Shown: piece by piece, positions 61,846 through 64,000 of the stretch
How the letters are laid out: each line of letters starts with the position of its first letter
How positions within the stretch are numbered: position 1 is the first letter of the stretch
Source: Oceanospirillum linum
GTDB lineage: Bacteria; Pseudomonadota; Gammaproteobacteria; Pseudomonadales; Halomonadaceae
Assembly (NCBI RefSeq): GCF_900182785.1
Contig: NZ_FXTS01000002.1
Span: 310,001-374,000, forward strand
Direction of reading: 5' to 3'
Length of the DNA: 64,000 bases
The notes under the pieces: generated by a model
What the model was told of the DNA's origin: nothing
Databases searched by the model: none
What the model saw: the letters and a program-made list of their open reading frames with translations, nothing else
Translations under genes and position numbers: made by a program

Positions 61846-64000
61846 ATGATGAACACAGCGCATACAACGACAGATCAGACAAAGAAAGCGGCTTTTAAGG
61901 TTCTTGTGGTGGGTAACGGTATGGTGGGCCACCATTTTGTTGAATCCCTGCTGGAGCAGACCCAGGCGTTAGCCGTTAAGAACCTTGACCTCACTGTTTT
62001 CGGTGAAGAGCCCCATCGTGCCTATGACCGTGTTCATCTCTCCGAGTATTTCACCGGTAAAGATGCTGAGTCACTGGCCCTGTGTGAGCCGGAGTTCTAT
62101 CAGGCGCAGGGTGTTCACTTTTATCCCGGTGAGAAGGTGATGACAATCGACCGGGCGGGCAAAAAGGTGACCACAGATAAGGGTCGTAGCTACGCCTATG
62201 ATGCACTGGTGCTGGCAACGGGCTCCTTCCCGTTTGTACCGCCCATTCCCGGTCACGATCGTGACGCCTGCCTTGTTTATCGGACACTGGAAGATCTGGA
62301 TCAGATCCGGGATTACGCCGGAGATGGGCGTAAAGGGGTGGTCATCGGCGGAGGTCTTTTGGGCCTGGAAGCGGCTAATGCCCTGCGTGAACTTGACCTG
62401 GAAACCCATGTGGTGGAGTTTGCGCCTCGGCTGATGCCGGTTCAGCTGGATGCTGAAGGGGGTGCCGCTCTGAAACAGCGTATTACGGACCTGGGGGTTC
62501 AGGTACATACCGGTATGCAAACCCAGGATATTGTGGCTGGTGACGTGTGCCGCCATCGGATGAACTTTGCCGATGGATCCCATCTGGAAACGGATCTGAT
62601 CGTTTTCTCTGCCGGTATTCGCCCCCAGGATGAGCTGGCCCGAAGCTCCGGTCTGACGGTGGGGGAGCGCGGCGGTATTGAGATCAATTCAGAGTGCCTG
62701 ACCTCCGATCCTTCGATTCTGGCAATCGGGGAGTGTGCACTCTGGGGCGGCCAGGTTTTCGGTTTGGTTGCGCCAGGCTATCAGATGGCGAAGGTCGCGG
62801 CTCACCATCTGCTGGATCAGCTTGTACCGGCGGGTACGCTGACGCCGGATGCACCAACGTTCACCGGTGCGGATATGAGCACCAAGCTGAAGCTTCTGGG
62901 GGTGGATGTGGGCTCCGTTGGTGATGCCCACGCCCGTACTCCAGGGGCGAAAACCTACCGTTATCAGGATGAAGATGCTCAGGTGTATCGCAAAATTGTG
63001 GTTTCTGAGAACAAAAAAGAGCTGTTGGGTGCTGTGCTGGTCGGGGACAACAGTCGTTACGACACCCTGTTGCAGTACGCCCTGAATGGTATCGAACTAC
63101 CGGCGGAACCCGCTGGGCTGATTCTGCCGGAGACCTCCGGTGGGGCCCCGATGTTGGGTGTGGATGCGCTGCCGGATAGCGCCAGTATCTGTTCCTGCCT
63201 GAATGTGACCAAAGGTCAGATTACCGATGCCGTGGCTTCCGGCTGCTGCTCGGTAGCGGAAGTCAAAGATGCGACCAAAGCCAGCACCGGTTGTGGCGGG
63301 TGTGCGGCCTTGCTGAAAGATGTGGTAAACGCCGAGCTTACGAACCAAGGCATCGAGGTGAATACTGATCTTTGTGAGCACTTCGCTTATACCCGTCAGG
63401 AACTGTTTCATCTGATCCGGGTAGGCGGTATCAAAACCTTTGATGAGTTGCTGGAAAAACACGGTAAAGGCTTAGGGTGTGAGATCTGCAAGCCGACTGC
63501 GGGCTCCATTCTGGCCTCGGTCTGGAACGAGCATGTTCTGGAATCCCCCCACGTCAGTCTGCAGGACACCAACGACGCCTTTATGGCCAATATGCAGAAA
63601 GACGGTACTTATTCTGTGGTCCCCCGTATCGCCGGTGGTGAGATCACACCGGACAAGCTGATTGTGATTGGTGAAGTTGCCCGAGACTTTAATCTATACA
63701 CCAAGATTACCGGTGGTCAGCGGGTAGACCTGTTTGGTGCCCGTCTGGAACAGCTGCCCCCGATCTGGAAACGTTTGGTGGACGCGGGCTTTGAAACCGG
63801 TCATGCCTACGGAAAGTCTCTGCGCACCGTAAAATCCTGTGTCGGTAGTACCTGGTGCCGTTATGGCGTGCAGGATAGTGTCGGTATGGCGATTTTACTG
63901 GAAGAGCGCTACAAGGGGCTTCGCGCGCCCCATAAAATCAAGTTAGCGGTCTCCGGCTGTACACGGGAGTGCGCAGAGGCTCAGAGTAAAGATTTTGGTG
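61846..64000 (+). CDS. nirB: Assimilatory nitrite reductase large subunit (partial, runs off the window)
   Basis: Reduces nitrite to ammonium with NAD(P)H in the cytoplasm. 718 codons are seen without a stop, of about 850 expected. FAD/NAD domains come first (VVGNGMVGHHFVESL near 20-34, VVIGGGLLGLEAANALREL near 166), then a BFD-like [2Fe-2S] domain (CSCLNVTKGQ and TGCGGCAALL, about 447-490), a second small CEICKP domain, and the nitrite/sulfite reductase ferredoxin-like part with siroheme/[4Fe-4S] ligands in KSCVGSTWCRYG and SGCTRECAEA at the very end. The ATG has AAGGCGGG upstream. Control looks nitrogen-dependent (see the sites before it). Confidence 0.95.
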   Translation, partial: MMNTAHTTTDQTKKAAFKVLVVGNGMVGHHFVESLLEQTQALAVKNLDLTVFGEEPHRAYDRVHLSEYFTGKDAESLALCEPEFYQAQGVHFYPGEKVMTIDRAGKKVTTDKGRSYAYDALVLATGSFPFVPPIPGHDRDACLVYRTLEDLDQIRDYAGDGRKGVVIGGGLLGLEAANALRELDLETHVVEFAPRLMPVQLDAEGGAALKQRITDLGVQVHTGMQTQDIVAGDVCRHRMNFADGSHLETDLIVFSAGIRPQDELARSSGLTVGERGGIEINSECLTSDPSILAIGECALWGGQVFGLVAPGYQMAKVAAHHLLDQLVPAGTLTPDAPTFTGADMSTKLKLLGVDVGSVGDAHARTPGAKTYRYQDEDAQVYRKIVVSENKKELLGAVLVGDNSRYDTLLQYALNGIELPAEPAGLILPETSGGAPMLGVDALPDSASICSCLNVTKGQITDAVASGCCSVAEVKDATKASTGCGGCAALLKDVVNAELTNQGIEVNTDLCEHFAYTRQELFHLIRVGGIKTFDELLEKHGKGLGCEICKPTAGSILASVWNEHVLESPHVSLQDTNDAFMANMQKDGTYSVVPRIAGGEITPDKLIVIGEVARDFNLYTKITGGQRVDLFGARLEQLPPIWKRLVDAGFETGHAYGKSLRTVKSCVGSTWCRYGVQDSVGMAILLEERYKGLRAPHKIKLAVSGCTRECAEAQSKDFG

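Overview
This window is chromosomal DNA from a gammaproteobacterium. Gene content, protein families and gene order point to the Oceanospirillales/Pseudomonas side of the class (a marine Marinobacterium/Neptuniibacter-like organism would fit), but the genus cannot be fixed from sequence alone. From memory of the P. aeruginosa PAO1 map, the run acnB - lpxH - ppiB - glnS - cysS - folD - tRNAs - tig - clpP - clpX - lon - hupB - tRNA-Asp - ppiD - yejFEBA - mltD - gloB - yafS-like - rnhA - dnaQ follows the Pseudomonas order closely. One difference is that no fabI lies between ppiD and the yej genes. No phage, insertion sequence, integrase or CRISPR array was seen.

Layout. 1-6.2 kb: a CWC protein, an HD-GYP protein with altered metal-site residues, an OsmC-YcaO protein with a small partner, and an NfeD/SPFH membrane pair. 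6.3-14.9 kb: central metabolism and translation (acnB, lpxH, ppiB, glnS, cysS, folD). 15.1-15.8 kb: six tRNA genes (Pro-Arg-His-Pro-His-Pro) behind one strong promoter with a GC-rich discriminator. 16-24.6 kb: proteostasis block (tig, clpP, clpX, lon, hupB, tRNA-Asp, ppiD), with a sigma-32-like promoter before lon. 24.7-30.3 kb: yejABEF-type peptide ABC importer. 30.5-35.5 kb: mltD, gloB, a yafS-like methyltransferase, rnhA, dnaQ. 35.6-46.9 kb: a type II secretion cluster in the order N-C-D-E-F-G-H-M-I-J-K-L, whose GspL ends right after its membrane helix. 46.9-50.5 kb: a DUF6172-like gene, then a NarL/DesR-type two-component system divergent from a MipA/OmpV porin-like gene, with a perfect 14+14 bp inverted repeat between them. 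In this sequence the kinase carries an in-frame stop and mipA is frameshifted in a run of seven G. 50.6-56 kb: membrane protein, split Aer-like PAS and chemoreceptor pair, NYN-domain protein, bestrophin-like channel, YeiH-like transporter. 56.2-60.6 kb: RND adaptor and pump; the pump is also frameshifted at a run of seven G. 60.7-61.5 kb: a BMT5-like putative methyltransferase with a C-terminal zinc finger. 61.5-64 kb: nirB, running off the window, preceded by an NtrC-like site, a sigma-54 promoter and a leader with a terminator hairpin.

How the parts work together. The first 35 kb is mostly conserved housekeeping with short operons separated by good intrinsic terminators. After dnaQ the content turns accessory: protein secretion, envelope stress and transport, aerotaxis-like sensing, multidrug efflux and nitrogen assimilation. 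The most notable observations are the two-component/MipA module with both structural genes interrupted, the matching G7 frameshift in the RND pump (phase variation, decay or homopolymer sequencing error), the truncated GspL, the YejF second Walker B Glu-to-Lys change, the BMT5-zinc-finger protein, and the layered nitrogen control region of nirB.
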